Shown here: positions 47,351 through 59,926 of the stretch, piece after piece
How the letters are laid out: every line of letters starts with the position of its first letter
Numbering within the stretch: the stretch's first letter is position 1
From: Chelonoidis abingdonii
Lineage: Eukaryota; Chordata; Testudines; Testudinidae
DNA: 64,000 bases
Direction of reading: 5' to 3'
NCBI RefSeq assembly: GCF_003597395.2
Contig: NC_133769.1
Span: 48,631,106 to 48,695,105, forward strand
Notes under the pieces: model-generated
What the model was told of the DNA's origin: nothing
The model's database searches: none
What the model saw: only the letters and a program-made list of their open reading frames with translations
Translations under genes and position numbers: made by a program

Positions 47351-47984
47351 TGGCCCTAGCAATGTTCCATAGGTAGGCACATTCAATTCTCCATCTGAGT
47401 ATCAGGTGCTAAGATTATTCAGAATAACAAGATAACACAAGCTTGTATCTGGTCTTTCTAGATGCCCTTACCTCTGAAATGCAACTTTTGAAATTAGTTC
47501 CCCTATCTGTACAAGAGCCACACTGCTGTGGTCATGAGGAAAAGGTTACTCTTATAGCTCCAGAAACCTTTCTGATCAAGATAAGTTTCTCTTTCCACAA
47601 TTCCTGGGAAACATTTCTCCTGTTGTTTTGTTCTAAACCTGGGAAGGTTGTGGCCTAAATAGAGTACATGCACCAGTTGCGTCCTGTTCATCTCATGCTA
47701 TCCAAAATGTCAAGGTGATATAAGGCATCAAAGTTGCTCCAGGCAAAACACAAAAATCCTGCACAACTGGCATGCTAGGCATCACTGAAGTCTTTAGAGC
47801 CACTGGAGCCTCATCTGAGAAAGATTTGCAAAATCAGTTTCTAATCCTCCACAAGACACTGCTACTGGGTTGGTTCCCACATAATTCCTTAGATTACAGA
47901 GCTCTGGCTCTTTATGGAGGGAAACTTCCATTCTTGCCTATTATTCAACTATAACAATAATTAAAACATTCTCTCCCCCCACAC

Positions 47985-48500
47985 TGTCATAAACAGATAG
48001 CTAAGGGTTAATGTTTCTTTTACCTGTAAAGGGTTAACAAAGGGAACCAAACACCTGACCAGGACCAATCAGGAAACTGGATTTTTAAAAGCTCAGGGAG
48101 GGAATGTTTGGGTGTGTGTCCCTTTGTCTGTGTCTTTTGTCTGTCTCTCGGCTATGAGAGGGATCTTTCTATCTTCAAGCTTCTAATCTTCAGTTTCCAA
48201 GTTGTGAGTACAAAGGTAGAAAAACAATAGGCTTTTATTGTTTTTTTGTATTTACATGTGTGTAGTTGCTGGGATGTTTAAATTGTATTTCTTTTTGAAT
48301 AAGGCTGTTTATTCATATTTTTCTTTTAAGCAATTGACCCTGTATATTGTTATCTTGATACAGAGAGCATTTTTATGTCTTTTCTTTCTTTTTATATAAA
48401 GCTTTTCTTTTTAAAACCTGGTGGATTTTCTTTTCTAAGTGAGGCTCTAGGGGATAGAAATCCCTGTGCCAGGATTACGGTCTCTCACACATTTCTTGGA
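47985..48500 (+). mobile_element. Solo LTR-like element
   Basis: It begins TGTCATAAACAGATAGC and includes ACCTGTAAAGGGTTAACAAA, CCTGACCAGGACCAATCAGG, a CTCTCGGCTATGAGAG hairpin and TTTTTGAATAAGGC. The ACCTGTAAAGGGTTAA core is shared with the antisense LTR at 12065-12916. The 3' edge is not clear. Confidence 0.55.
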
Positions 48501-48679
48501 TTCACTGCTTACTGCTTCCCACTAATGATGAATGAGGAGACATGCTGTGCAAGAGAATGCCAAATTTCTTACCTGATAATTTTCTTTCCATTAGCAGCTT
48601 CTCTCCTCATTCAGCCCACCCTGTTATTCTGGTAAATGACTAGAGGGAAAATTTGGTATTTATAATTGTCTTAAGGTTA

Positions 48680-48825
48680 ATTTAACACATTGTATCTCAT
48701 TGTAACTCATTGCCTGTTGGGTTCACTCCCACTGGGGCACCTGGCATTGGCCACTGTCGGTAGACAGGATACTGGGCTAGTTGGACCTTTGGTCTGACCC
48801 AGTATGGCCATTCTTATGTTGTCTT
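48680..48825 (+). repeat. CR1 LINE 3' tail (second CR1 subfamily)
   Basis: GGGCTAGTTGGACCTTTGGT, CTGACCCAGTATGGCCATTC and TTATGTT form the classic CR1 3' end of a subfamily different from the TTCTATGA type at 41.5 kb. Confidence 0.8.
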
Positions 48826-49470
48826 AATGCTAATAATCAGTTGCTGTAGTATTTCTACAGCTGTTGAAGAACTCCTCCAATGGCCTGTATGGAAGGGTGG
48901 GGCTTAGTCCTGGAGCCTCCAGAAACAACACTGGACTGCCTCAGAATTCTGGAGAGGTGGGGGTGGGGTTTAACCTATTAGAGATGAACAAGAAGAGAAA
49001 CTGCTAAAAGAAAGTTATCAAGTAAGAAAGTACTTATTCTTTGCCTAGCCTGCCCTTTTGAAATCCATGCACAGAGGAGACCCTCCATGTATGGATTTAC
49101 CCCATACCACACTGTTCCACCCTCCCCCAGGGAGGCCTTTCCTGGGGCCTAGCATCAGCCTTTAGGAAGACTTGGAGAGTGAATGGGCAGGGGAGAGGTG
49201 TGGTAAGGGGCATGTACCTTATGCCTCCTTTGGCCCTGCAGAGATTTCCCCAGAGAAAATAATTCAGGTTATGGAACCTCCCACTCAGCGATCTGGGGAC
49301 AATCTCAGGCAGCAGGCATCCCTGGTAATGTAACTAACAGCAGGTGTGGTATCAGCTGGCGGGGGCCAGAGCTGTTGTGGAAGCACTGAGCTTTTCCACA
49401 GATGGCCTCCAATAGAACTTTGGGTACTCTCAGGTTTGGGCCAGGTCCCATGGCCTGTTCTGGTAGGGAA

Positions 49471-49526
49471 GCAACCCCACCTCCCTCATGGGATATCTGC
49501 AACCCCACCTCCCTCATGGAATATCT
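49471..49526 (+). repeat. 28-bp tandem duplication
   Basis: Two adjacent copies of a unit starting GCAACCCCACCTCCCTCATG (49471-49498 and 49499-49526) differ at one base (G versus A at unit position 22). Sequence from 48826 to 51750 otherwise shows no gene. There is a short (TA)n at about 50346-50365. Confidence 0.9.
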
Positions 49527-51749
49527 GTAAATGGCTGCTCACAGAGATTTCATCTCAATAAGCCATCTCCTTCTGGTTTTACCAGAGGAGAGGATGGTGT
49601 GGGCCCATATACTTATCTGCCACTTTGTAACCTTTGTTCTGATGTTAGGTAACTGTTCATTGTATTGTGAAAGTTCCTTGTGTGACTTGGCATAGAAGCT
49701 GTTAGGATTTTGTGCTAATGAGTTGTATAATTTTTTACTGATTTATCTATACACTAGCTGTTATATAGTTAGTATCAGAAACACCTCTTAATTTCTTTGC
49801 TAAGATGCGTCACAAAGGCAGCTTGCTAAGGATTCTTCTAGGATGAACTTCTAGATTTTTAAACTGCATCATGGCAAATTCCTTTTTCAAAAATAAGTTG
49901 CATTTTCATGGGCTATAGCTATACAAATAACATACCAGGAAAATTTCCTTTCACAAACTGTGTCTGATCATATCCATTAGTTTTTAACCAGGGGCAAACA
50001 TTTTAAAAAAGCCCATCCAGCTTTTGCTTTATTCAAGATGTACTGAATTTTGTCCAAAGAACGAGCATGCTGTTTCATTGTTATTCATTGGCAGAACTGT
50101 TGCTTGAGGCACCAGTTAAAGCTCATTCAGGTAGGGCTGCTGTAGAGATAGTAGTCAGACAACTCAATCCTGACTCTTGAGATTTGCAGGCAGCCACTTG
50201 TAATTCATTACAGGGCTTTACGACTATGATTGCTTCTACACTGCTTCACACAAAGAATATAAATCTGGCCTATATTTACACCTAGGACCAATTCCCAGCT
50301 GACCATCCCCATCTTCTCTTTAGCCTCTCTATTTGTCACACTACATACATATATATATATATATTGCCTGTTGTAAAAAGTTATATTTGCTTTAAAACAT
50401 AATGCCATTGCTTTTTTATTACCTGTTGGCAGAGGGAGCTGAAGTTTCCAGACACTGGTTGCTGGAACAGAGGTACTGAGAGTCAACATTAGCATCAGCC
50501 ATAGCATTAGGGACTGCTGTTTACTGTTGCCATAGGGATAACAAAACTATTCAATCCATTGCCTCCAAAAGTTCATCTTGTTCCTGTGCACAAGTGAAAA
50601 ATCAAGGGTGGACACTTCAGGATCACTCCCTTTAAGAAGTAGCATTCTATAGCTCCAGAGGGACTAAAAAAATTGTTCCACTCCGAGGTTATTACTGCTG
50701 AAACAGTTCAGTGTGTCCACTTTGCTGGTTGGTGTGCTCTGCACGCTCTCCAGCCATCACTGTGAGCACAGAGACACCTATTCTGTAATTGTAGACACAG
50801 CTCTCTGGAACAGGCACAGAGAACCAGAGTAGGTTCTTACTGGTCAATATGTTATCTAGGCAGACATATCATCAATGAATGTGAGTATATTAACTGCCTT
50901 TTCCAGATGTATATATTTTGTCCATAATTATGTATTCATTTACAAGGAATAGTGTAAAGGTTGCTTCTGCACAATATTGTATTCTGCTCCTCTGACCCTT
51001 CTGGAAGAAGAGATTTTGAAATGCATAAGGCAAAGTCCAACCTGTGGAAGCAGAACCTGCTCAGTTACAGTCTCAGCACCTCTCTCTTAAAAGAGCATTA
51101 GACACTATGAAAACAAAGGTTAGAGCATGAGGAAATGCAGAGTTAAGGGAATACTTCTCACACAACCGTAACCCTGCCCTTGTAAGGATGCCAGGATGAC
51201 CTTATTACATCACAGTCCTTTACCTGTCCCTAACATAGGTCAACATTTCCCCTACACCCACCACAACTCCAAACACAGGGAAGGGAACACAGGCATTCCT
51301 AAACTTTAGGTCTGATGGAGAACCAAGATCTGAGGAAAGCTTAGCACTGACACAAAGGCACTTAATTGGAAACTTCCAGAGCAATGGAACAGACTCAGCA
51401 CTGAAGAACCTGCACTGATAGCACCAGCCAGTTTTTGTCTAGAAAAGGCACTGAATTCCCAAGTACCACACATACCCTGAGCTAAAGGTTCAGATGACAG
51501 AACCAGCCTCTTTCACATTGAAGAAGATCTGGATGTGAAACTAGACTTAGTGTTCTAACTCAAAACCCAGTAATGGTGATGGGCACATTATGGACTTCTT
51601 ACGTTTCTTTTGCCTGGGACCTCACCGGTGGATGGACTTGAAGAGCTGGCTTGTACGACTTGTCATGAGGAAGGCCAAGAGCTAAATGTGTCTATCCTTT
51701 CAAGTCCAAGGCATGAAGACACAGCATGCCTGTAGCAAAGTCGAGATTC

Positions 51750-52690
51750 ACCGGCACAGCACCTCCTGCTGGTCATCTTGAGAATTAGCTCTTTTCCAGC
51801 TTCGGCACACCCTCTGCTGGGGCCGATGGCTTGCCTGCCTCATGACCCTCCTGGACCCCGGTTCTACCGCAGTACCCCCAACACTCTGTGTCTCCCCTCC
51901 CTAGGCAACCCCCAACCCTCTAAACCCACCTTGCCTCAGTGGCTACTGCCAGTCATCATCTAGCCCCCACTCACTGGGGCAGACTGCAGTCCGTAATGGC
52001 CACTCATCATTGGCAAGAAGTTAGGACCTGCTGCCTTTGCCTATTCACAGGCTGTATCTCTGCAGCCCCAGTACCTCTGTAGGCCTTCAACAAGGTCTGC
52101 AGCCTGGGGTTTTACCAGGCTGGAGCTCCCCAGCTCCCTTGCCCTATTCCCCAGCACTACTCCAGTTCAGGTACCTTCCTGTCAGGCAGCTAGCCCTTCC
52201 CACTCCAGGGTTAGAGTGAGACTCCTCCCAGCTCCTGGCCCCCAGCTCTCTTATCAGTCTAGATTGGCTGCTTTTAACCTCTATTGGAGTGGGGCAGCTG
52301 TCCCTCTACTGGGAGTGGGCGGGTCTCAGCTTGTACCCAAGAGAAGTGATGCTTTCAGGCAGGAAATTGGAACAAAGAACTTTGGGATTGAGAAACAGAG
52401 AGTTCTTGAAGCACGGAGGAGAGAGAGGGTCTGTGGGGAAGCAAACTAAACCCCAGACCCCAAAGGTGGGGGTGCTCAAGTGAAGGTAGATGTTGTATCA
52501 ACCGGGCAAGGTACTAACAAACTTCAACAGGACTTTATTTTTAAAGTGGAAACCTCTTTACCAAGCTGCTGCTGCACCTCTGTAACTCTCACTCAGCCTC
52601 CTCAACTCCACCCCGCTCCTTCCTGTTTCCTGTCCTTTCAGACTCCCAACAGCCAGTGCTCCCAGTTCTAATAATCACAAGCAACTTCTA
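51750..52690 (-). repeat. Probable LTR-like repeat, antisense
   Basis: A C-rich block (51780-52260) is followed by plus-strand GGACTTTATTTTTAAAGTGG, an inverted polyadenylation context, and by TGTATCAACCGGGCAAGG. The arrangement resembles a minus-strand LTR, but no ends were established. ORFs here are chance. Confidence 0.35.
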
Positions 52691-52784
52691 AACACCACAG
52701 TAGACCAACCAAAGCTTTGGATAAGACCGATATACACTTAGATAGTGTGTTACATTTTTCTCTTGTTATGCTCTGGTCCTACTA

Positions 52785-53935
52785 TTATGATTAAATAATA
52801 CTTTGCAGAAAAGGAAGATGTGTTCAATAAATATTTCTGTTCTATATTTGGGGCAAAAACAGATGATGCTGTCTCACCATATGGTGATAACACACTTGCC
52901 ATTCCACTACATCTGGAGGATGTTAAACAGAAGCTTCTAAAGTCAGACATTTTAATATCAGCAGGTCCAAAAACTTGCATCCCAGAGTTTTAAAGGAGCT
53001 GGCTGAAGAGCCCTCTGGACTGCTACTGTTGATTTTCAGTAAGTCTTGGAGCACTGGGGAAGTTCCAGAAGACTGGAAGAAAGCTAATGTTGTGCCAGTT
53101 TTTAAAAAGTGTTAACAGGATGAGTAGGGTAGTTATAGGCCTGTCAGCCTGACTTTGATCTCAGGAAGGATAATAGAGTTGCTGATATGAGACTCAATTC
53201 ATAATGAACTAAAGGAAGGTAATGTAACTAGTGCAAATCAACATAGGTTTATGGAAAATGGATCCTGGCATGTCTTTTTTTGATAAGATTACAAGTTTGG
53301 TTGCTAAGTGTAGTAATGTTGATGTACTATACTTAGACTTTGGTAAGGTGTTTGGTTTGGTGCCCCATGACATTTTGAGTAAAAAACTATAACACCATAA
53401 CATTAACATGGCACACATTACATGGATTAAAAACTAGCTCAATGAAAGGTCTCAAAATAGAACTGTAAACGGAATCATCATGAGGGTCTGTTTCCAGTAG
53501 GGTCCTGCAGTGATTGGGTCTTGACCCCCATACTATTGAACATCTTTATACATGACCTGGAAGAAAAAAATCAAATCATTGATAAAGTTTGCAGATGACA
53601 CAAACAATTGAGGAGTGGTAAATAACAAAGAGGACAGGCTCCTGATTCAGAGCAATCTGGATCACTTGAAAAACTAGGTACAAGCAAACAATGTGTGTTT
53701 TAATATGGCTAGACATAAACGTATGCATCTAGGAACAAAGAATGTAGGACACAGTTGCAGGGTGGGAGATTCTATACTGGGAAGTAGTGCTTCTGAAAAA
53801 AATTGGGAGTTGCAGTGGATAATCAGCTGAACATGAGCTTCCAGTGTGATGTGGCCAAAAGAGCGAATATGATCCTGGGATGCATAAATCTAGTTGAGAC
53901 CTAACTGGATGCAGCTCAACCAAAGGCAGTGGTGC
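52785..53935 (+). mobile_element. CR1 LINE fragment (RT domain)
   Basis: Frames decode to a block resembling SAGPKTCIPEF, then LKELAEEPSGLLL-like sequence, SWSTGEVPEDWKKANVVPVF and later a YLDFGKVFGLVPHDIL-type block at 53.32-53.38 kb. It is strongly decayed, with stops in every frame. CAATAAATATTTCTGTTCTA at about 52826 recurs at 40.73 kb. Confidence 0.75.
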
Positions 53936-54779
53936 ATTTAAAATCTCCCTCCCTTGTCCTAACCGTTAATACTACATTAAGTAATTGAGACCACCCACCA
54001 GGGAAATAACCTACTTCCTTCCCTGACGAACCAAGGGACACACCCCACCCACGTACTTATTCACTACCCCGATACTGACTTGGACTCTTTATAGTCCAGG
54101 GGTGGTGTACCCGAGCCCACTTATCCACTCACACTTTAAAAACTCTTGCACCCCAATCTGGGTCCATGCTGGTTATGTGATATGTTATCTCTTCATCCTT
54201 GGAACCGATACCTGTAATCTCTCATGTACAGTGCCTTCCCTCTTGTGTATATTTAATTTTAAACATTAACTTTAATAAAATTTTAAACCTTTTCTTATCA
54301 GTTAAATTCCCTCAGTGCAGATCAACCTAGTCCAGATCTGATCATTTTTTTCAGGTAAGTAGATGGATAACTCTTCAGACTGAGAAAATAATTTTAGTAC
54401 AGCTCTGGCGAGTCAGTTTTTACCTGACTGATGTATGTAGGTATGATGCCGTTCTGTGTATTGCACATTTAAATGTGTAAGGACTCTGTCTTTGTGCAGT
54501 AATTACTGCTACTGCAGCCTTTTCCAGCACAGGCAGCCTAGCCTCCCTTGGTTTAGTCCACAGTTACATCTACCTAATTTACAATATTTAGCTCCTATTT
54601 AGTGTTGATCCATAATCTTAAAACACTTTACAAAGATAAGTACATTCATTTAGTAATTATACATGCAAATACACATGAAAAATGAACAATTTGTTCTACT
54701 CTGACATTAACCTGCACCAACAATATGTAAAGAACTAATGCTTAACAAAAATAAGTTACACATTAGCAAATAAACAATT

Positions 54780-55687
54780 CATTCTCTTTATTCAGCTCTT
54801 CCCTAAAGTTTAAGATGCAAGAGGGACTGTTTAGAGTACTGGACAAGAATCATTTTTGTTCTGGACCTTAACAGTCTTCTTCCATCTGACTACTCTGTTT
54901 AAGTCCCCTGTTCACAGTGAACAGATCTCACTATTATAGTAGCCTAAGGTGTGTTAATGCAAGTGACAACAAATTATGTTTATTCTGAAATTCACAAACA
55001 CCACAGAGGTGCACCGAAGTTATGAAAGTTATGACATTTGTGAATTGGTGTGATTGCTGGAATAGTTTAATAAACAAAATACATTCAGATGGTTTGTGAT
55101 CACAAGGACAGTGTAACAGTCCTATTAACTTGATAAAGGCAAGTTTGCAATACTTTGGAAACATGCATCATGAAACTTCCACATACAGGTTAGTAAACAA
55201 GGATCCTAGTATTAGACTTTCAATCCTGCACTCAAACCAGAACTGTGTGTCCAACACGTCAGTATTTGTAATACTGAAATATCACACATTAAAAAAAGCT
55301 ACTTGATGGCAGAAGTTAAATTGACTTGTGTTTATGAAGTATAATTTACAGATCAACACAGTAAAGCACATTTCACCTTCAAGAGTAGTGATTTATGTTT
55401 CTACTTCACAAGTGGCATTCACAAGTCGTTTATGTATAAAGTGTCAAGCCTGCCACTGAAATTAAATCCTAATGTTAGATGTATGTTTACTTTGCAGTGA
55501 AATTATACGAGAGACTTCATTAAAATGTAGCTATTTTAATTTACATATCAAACTACAACACATTCACAAAATAAAGTGTGGCGCAACCAAGTTATAACAA
55601 TTTGTAAAAATTCTTCATGCTGTTTTTTAAATAGTTCTATACAGCCAAAGTTTACAAAGTCCTTGTGCATCCTTGTGTTTCTCCTGT
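54780..55687 (-). other. LSM8: Probable LSM8 3' UTR
   Basis: Repeat-poor AT-rich sequence follows the stop codon. Inverted AATAAA signals (TTTATT on plus) lie at 54979-54984 and 54787-54792. Which one is used cannot be told from sequence alone. 53936-54780 shows no further feature. Confidence 0.5.
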
Positions 55688-55778
55688 TCAGTGTGCTACT
55701 GAGTTCAAAGGTTCTGCTCGAATATTCCCCAAGTCAAGTGCTGAATCTGTCTCTTCATCAATTTCACCAATGACAGCA
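55688..55778 (-). CDS. LSM8: LSM8, coding exon 4 (terminal)
   Basis: On the minus strand the acceptor CCTTTAG precedes one base that completes the split Val codon. AVIGEIDEETDSALDLGNIR and AEPLNSVAH follow, then TGA at 55690-55688. This is the C-terminal tail of LSm8, outside the Sm fold proper except for its first residues (strand beta5 edge). The 91-nt length brings the total to exactly 96 residues, the known vertebrate length. No substitution looks disabling. Confidence 0.96.
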
Positions 55779-56044
55779 CTAAAGGACAAAACAGATTAAG
55801 TACCATTAGTAGAAATTGTCCCATTTTGAAACAAGATGGAAACCACAAATATAGTGACTTGCTATTCCAAAATGAGATTTGTGATTACAGAACTGCAAAA
55901 CTTCGGTAATTTTTCCCCACGGATTTTGTTTGGAGCAAAAAAATAAAATAAAATTGAACAATAAGTATATTCTGCAAACATCTGGCAATCTAGAAGCCTG
56001 AAAAGATATTGTACGTTTTGATGTGTCAACAACTTTGGATGAAA

Positions 56045-56515
56045 TCTGTCTACTCCTAGTCACTGGAACAGGGATTTGAATTTGGGTGTCTCACATTCTA
56101 GGCAAGTGTCCTAACTGCAAGGCTGTAGAGTTATTCTCATTTGCTTTCCCTGGGGCAATGACTTCATTATCACCATGATTGTCTATGACTAACAATGTAT
56201 AGTCATTGGGCCCAGGAAAGAGTGAGAATGATTCTACAGACTAGTAGCTGGGGCACTCACCTGGGATATGACTCTACAGCCTGGTGGTTGAGGCACTCAC
56301 CTGGGATGTGGGAGACCTAATTTCAAATCCCTGCTTCAATGACTAATTATATACAAAAAGTGGAACAGCTTCAAGAGAGATTAAGAAAGCTCTATACCAG
56401 AATACTCCATAGCCCAGTGGCTAGGGCACTCTCCCACAATGGGAGCAGTGATTTGAACCTGGGTCTGACACATCCTAGGTGAGTAGCCTAACAGTTATCA
56501 GGAAGGCATCACCAC
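56045..56515. repeat. tRNA-like SINE units in both orientations (LSM8 intron 3)
   Basis: Units of CCTGGTGGTTGAGGCACTCA, CCTGGGATGTGGGAGACC and TTCAAATCCC (box B-like) occur in plus orientation at about 56280 and 56410, partially at 56245, and as an inverted version at about 56060-56125. The tRNA-derived nature is inferred from A/B box-like spacing. Confidence 0.45.
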
Positions 56516-56850
56516 CTTCAGCCATTTTGTGAATTCTTTTCTTTGGTAAAAAGGCCAGAAAAATAAAAATAATTTGTTTTTAATGGAAATCAAACATTTT
56601 GTTTGACATTACCAAAAGTGTTTCAAATTTTTCAGTTTGGTTAAACTATTTGGCAAACTCAACACAAAATAGTTTTGGTGGACTGAAAACTGCATTTTTT
56701 GGCAAATAAACTATTCATCTGAAAAACTTCATCCAGTTTATTCTTTACCATGATATTTACAGAATATTAAACAATGCTCGGCCTGCTCCTATCATGTTGA
56801 CCAGTTTTTTTTCCTTGAACTCCAGGATCTGTTGTTTCATCTTATACTTA

Positions 56851-57104
56851 GGGTATGGCTACACTGGCACTTTACAGTGCTGCAACTTTCGCGCTCAGGG
56901 GTGTGAAAAAACACCCCCCTAAGCACTGCAAGATACAGTGCTGTGAAGCCTCAGTGTAATCAGTGCCGCAGCGCGGCTCCCAGCACTCCAAGCTACACCC
57001 GTAGAGGATGTGGTTTACGTGCAGCGCTGGGAGACCTCTCGCCCAGCGCTGGCGCTCCAACCACACACACACTTCAAAGCGCTGTTTCAAGTGTAGCCAT
57101 ACCT
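56851..57104. mobile_element. 254-bp PIF/Harbinger-like MITE with TTA duplication
   Basis: The termini GGGTATGGCTACACT and the inverse of GTGTAGCCATACCT are flanked by TTA on both sides (56848-56850, 57105-57107). CAGCGCTGG-type core sequences are shared with the larger element at 63279. It lies in LSM8 intron 3. Confidence 0.8.
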
Positions 57105-57107
57105 TTA

Positions 57108-57210
57108 GATTGGAAGCTCTTTGGGGCAGGTATGGCCTTTTTGGTGTGTGTGGGTAGAGTACCTAGCACAATGGGGTCCTGGGCATTATGGTAATACAAA
57201 TAAATAATAA
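57108..57210 (+). repeat. L2-like LINE/SINE 3' tail
   Basis: TGGAAGCTCTTTGGGGCAGG, then ACCTAGCACAATGGGGTCC and GGTAATACAAATAAATAATA is the widespread amniote L2/CR1-type tail ending in an AAATAA repeat. Confidence 0.6.
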
Positions 57211-57298
57211 GTCCTAAATCCACAAGTGAGAACTCATGTTACAATTTTTATTACAGGTCACCAGGTCTGAAGTATACAATTCCCTCTCACCTCTAGGT

Positions 57299-57968
57299 CA
57301 GCGGTTCTCACAACAAATTTTTTGGTGGTCTCAGAGTGTGGCCAGCAACTCTTGCTGGTGGCTGCTCATATAAAATTTCCTAAAATACTTAATTAACTTT
57401 AAGAAAAAACAAATAAATATGCACTATACATGTCCAAATCAATGCAATTCATTTCTGTAGGGTTTTATTTTTTTTTTTTTTTGCAGACTCAATAATAAAA
57501 ATATACAGTTGTATTTTGGTGTCCCTGGCCTCCGCTGCATCTCACAGCCTCCCCTCCAGATCCCCTCTGGCGTCTGCTGCCCTCTCAGGACTCCCTAGCA
57601 CCCTCCTGGACACCACTGCTTCCCCCTCATTGCCCCAAGCTCCCTTCCGGGGCCTCAGACCCCAGGCTCACCTTGCTTCTTGACCATGGTGTGAAGCCCA
57701 GAGCTCCACATTTGCACCTGGGAAAGAAGGGGGGGGTGAAGCACAGAACACCACCACCCTGGAGGGTTGAAGCCCAGAGCCCACCACCAGAGGCCCATAG
57801 CTGAAGAGGCAGGTGTGGGAGTGTGAAGCCTGCCCCCCCCAGTCCCACAATTGAAGATGGGGAGAGAGGGCTGAAGCCTACCCCTAGGCCCTGCAGGGAG
57901 GGGCCTCTGCTTTGCTCCCTCCCCATCTCTGCCCAGGAGGCTGTCGTAGTTGCATTTGAGAAACAATG
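57299..57968. mobile_element. hAT-like non-autonomous element (670 bp) with 8-bp target duplication
   Basis: The ends CAGCGGTTCTCA and the inverse of TGAGAAACAATG form an imperfect terminal repeat. CTCTAGGT flanks both sides (57291-57298 and 57969-57976). A related copy in opposite orientation lies at 61230-62207. It is in LSM8 intron 3. The ORFs at 57627-58013 minus are inside it and not genes. Confidence 0.85.
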
Positions 57969-58362
57969 CTCTAGGTTACCAGTCTGAATATGACTAAAGC
58001 TGTTACTGACCAAAAACTGAACCCTCTGATGGCTCTATTCAGGGCCTTTGTAAAATGTCTTCCTCACTTTCTAGTGACAAGTGTGCACATCTTCATCTGA
58101 GCTAGTACTAACTGGGACGCTTCTTGGTTATTTCAGTAAGGGGTCCCAAAATTGAAGACTGAACTATTTTAGCCATTCTATAGATGTTTGCACACTATGT
58201 CAAGGTTGAGGGAGGTTTACTGTTACTGTCTGTCCTGAACAGTGGATAAAGAGAACTTAGGGTTTCTAGGTTTATCAATCTGACATCTTGCATCATTACA
58301 GCTTTAAACATTTTTAACTAATTCTGATTTGACTGGATTAGAAAAGAATAAGCTATACTTAC

Positions 58363-58490
58363 ACATTATCTCCTCTAACAATGTACAATCCCAATACTAC
58401 TTGTTCAACTCCTTGTGAAGAACTGAACACTCGTTCATGGCTTTCATCCAAAATCAAGTTGATGGTCTGATCAAAACCTTTGAGGGTTCC
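58363..58490 (-). CDS. LSM8: LSM8, coding exon 3 (Sm1/Sm2 core)
   Basis: The acceptor TTTTCAG precedes GTLKGFDQTINLILDESHER, then VFSSSQGVEQVVLGLYIVRG and DN plus two bases, followed by a GTAAGT donor. It holds most of the Sm fold. The GFD..INL..D region corresponds to Sm1, whose Asp/Asn contact uracil. LGLYIVRGDN corresponds to Sm2, whose Arg-Gly is the RNA-binding signature. It is 128 nt, 42 codons plus 2. The reading is identical to LSm8 as known in vertebrates, so strong purifying selection is inferred. Confidence 0.97.
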
Positions 58491-58740
58491 CTGAAAAGCC
58501 ACAAAAAATTTAGGTATTCCAATTATCTTTAAGTTTTTCATTTTAGTTCACAAGAAAAACTCAGGCAGCAATATACTGTAGAAGAGATGATCATTCTAGA
58601 TTTTACTGTGAGCTTTAAAGCTGAATAAACGTGCTGTTAGAGATTGGAACTTGAAAGCAGAGAGTCAGTTTAAGATTATTATCATTTACTATCACATGTT
58701 ACAAGTAACAGTTAAGATTACTGTAACTTTAATATTAGAG

Positions 58741-59552
58741 AAGTGGTTTTCAAACTTTTTTTCTGGCAACCCAGTTGAAAAAAATTGTTGATGCCTGCAA
58801 CCCAACGGAGCTGGGGATGAGTGGTTTGAGGTGCGGGAGGGGCTCAAGGCTAGGGCAGAGGGTTGGGGTGCAGGGGTGAGGGCTGCGGAGTGGGGCCGAG
58901 GATGAGGGGTTGGGTTGCAAGAGGGGGCTCTCAGTTGGGGGGGCTCAGGGCTGAGGCAAGGGGTTGGGGTATGGGAGGGGGTCAGGGTTCTGGGCTGGGG
59001 GTGCAGGCTCTGGGGTGGGCCTGGGGGTTTGGGGTGCAAGAAAGGGTTCCAGGTTTGGGGGGGCTCAGGGCTGGGGCAGTGTATTGGGGGGCGAGGTTGG
59101 GGCATGAGCTTACCTTGGGTGACTACCAGTCAGCGGCGCAGCAGGGGTGCTAAGGCAGGCTTCCTGTCTCTCCTGGCACCACGGACCACGCTGCGCCCCA
59201 GAAGCAGCCAGCAGCAGGTCTGGCTCCTAGGAGAAGGCACACAAGCGACTCTCGCCCACAGGCACCCCCCGAACTCCCATTGGCTGGGAACCGGACAATG
59301 GGAGTGCGGATCCGTTGCTCAGACCAGGGACAGTGTGTGGAGTCCCCCGGCTAGAAGCTGGACCTGCTGCTGGCTGCTTTTGGGCGCAGCAGAGCGTCAG
59401 GACAGGCAGAGAGTAGCCTGCCTTGGCAAGGCAGCACCGCCGACAGGACTTTTAATGGCCCAGTCGATGGTGCTGACCAGAGCCGCCACAACCCAGTGCC
59501 TTACATTCCATGACCCAGTACTGGGTCGTGACCCGTCATTTCAAAACCACTG
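58741..59552. mobile_element. hAT-like non-autonomous element (812 bp) with 8-bp target duplication
   Basis: The ends are AAGTGGTTTTCAAAC and the inverse of CATTTCAAAACCACTG. A perfect TATTAGAG duplication flanks it (58733-58740 and 59553-59560). The interior is G-rich (GGGGTTGGGGTGCAGGGG). It lies in LSM8 intron 2. Partial relatives occur at 41800-42295 and 60385-60440. Confidence 0.9.
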
Positions 59553-59885
59553 TATTAGAGGGAGTTACTTTTTTCAAGTGTACTTTGTAAGTTGACAGCC
59601 AATTACAGATAGCCAATTTCCCTGTTTGTGTGGATCGTTTGTGTGGATCTTTTATACCCCAACAGTATCTGTAACTTGTTTTTAAACTGACAGGACTTTA
59701 AAAGTGATCTCTCTTTAAAAAAGGTTATTTAGGCTCTGTAGGGAAGATGAACAATGTTCAAGATGAGCATTTCCATGCTTGATATTTGTGTGTAGCATCT
59801 ACCATTAGAAGTTGAATGATCTAGTTATTTTTAAAAACCCCACATAATTCAAATACTATTTACATAGTACTAATTTTATATTCAC

Positions 59886-59926
59886 CACAATCATTCTTCC
59901 ATCAGAAGTAATTACTGCAACAGTAC
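59886..59926 (-). CDS. LSM8: LSM8, coding exon 2
   Basis: The acceptor CTGTTAG is followed by GT, completing the Arg codon begun in exon 1. TVAVITSDGRMIV then ends on a complete Val codon at a GTGAAT donor. This 41-nt exon encodes the first beta strands of the Sm1 motif. It is too short for ORF detection and was found by protein order and splice sites. Phases fit exons 1 and 3. Confidence 0.95.

Noticed and set aside
58915..59595. 226-codon plus-strand ORF
   Set aside because: It lies inside the hAT-like element 58741-59552, is Gly-rich by composition, and runs through its terminal repeat.
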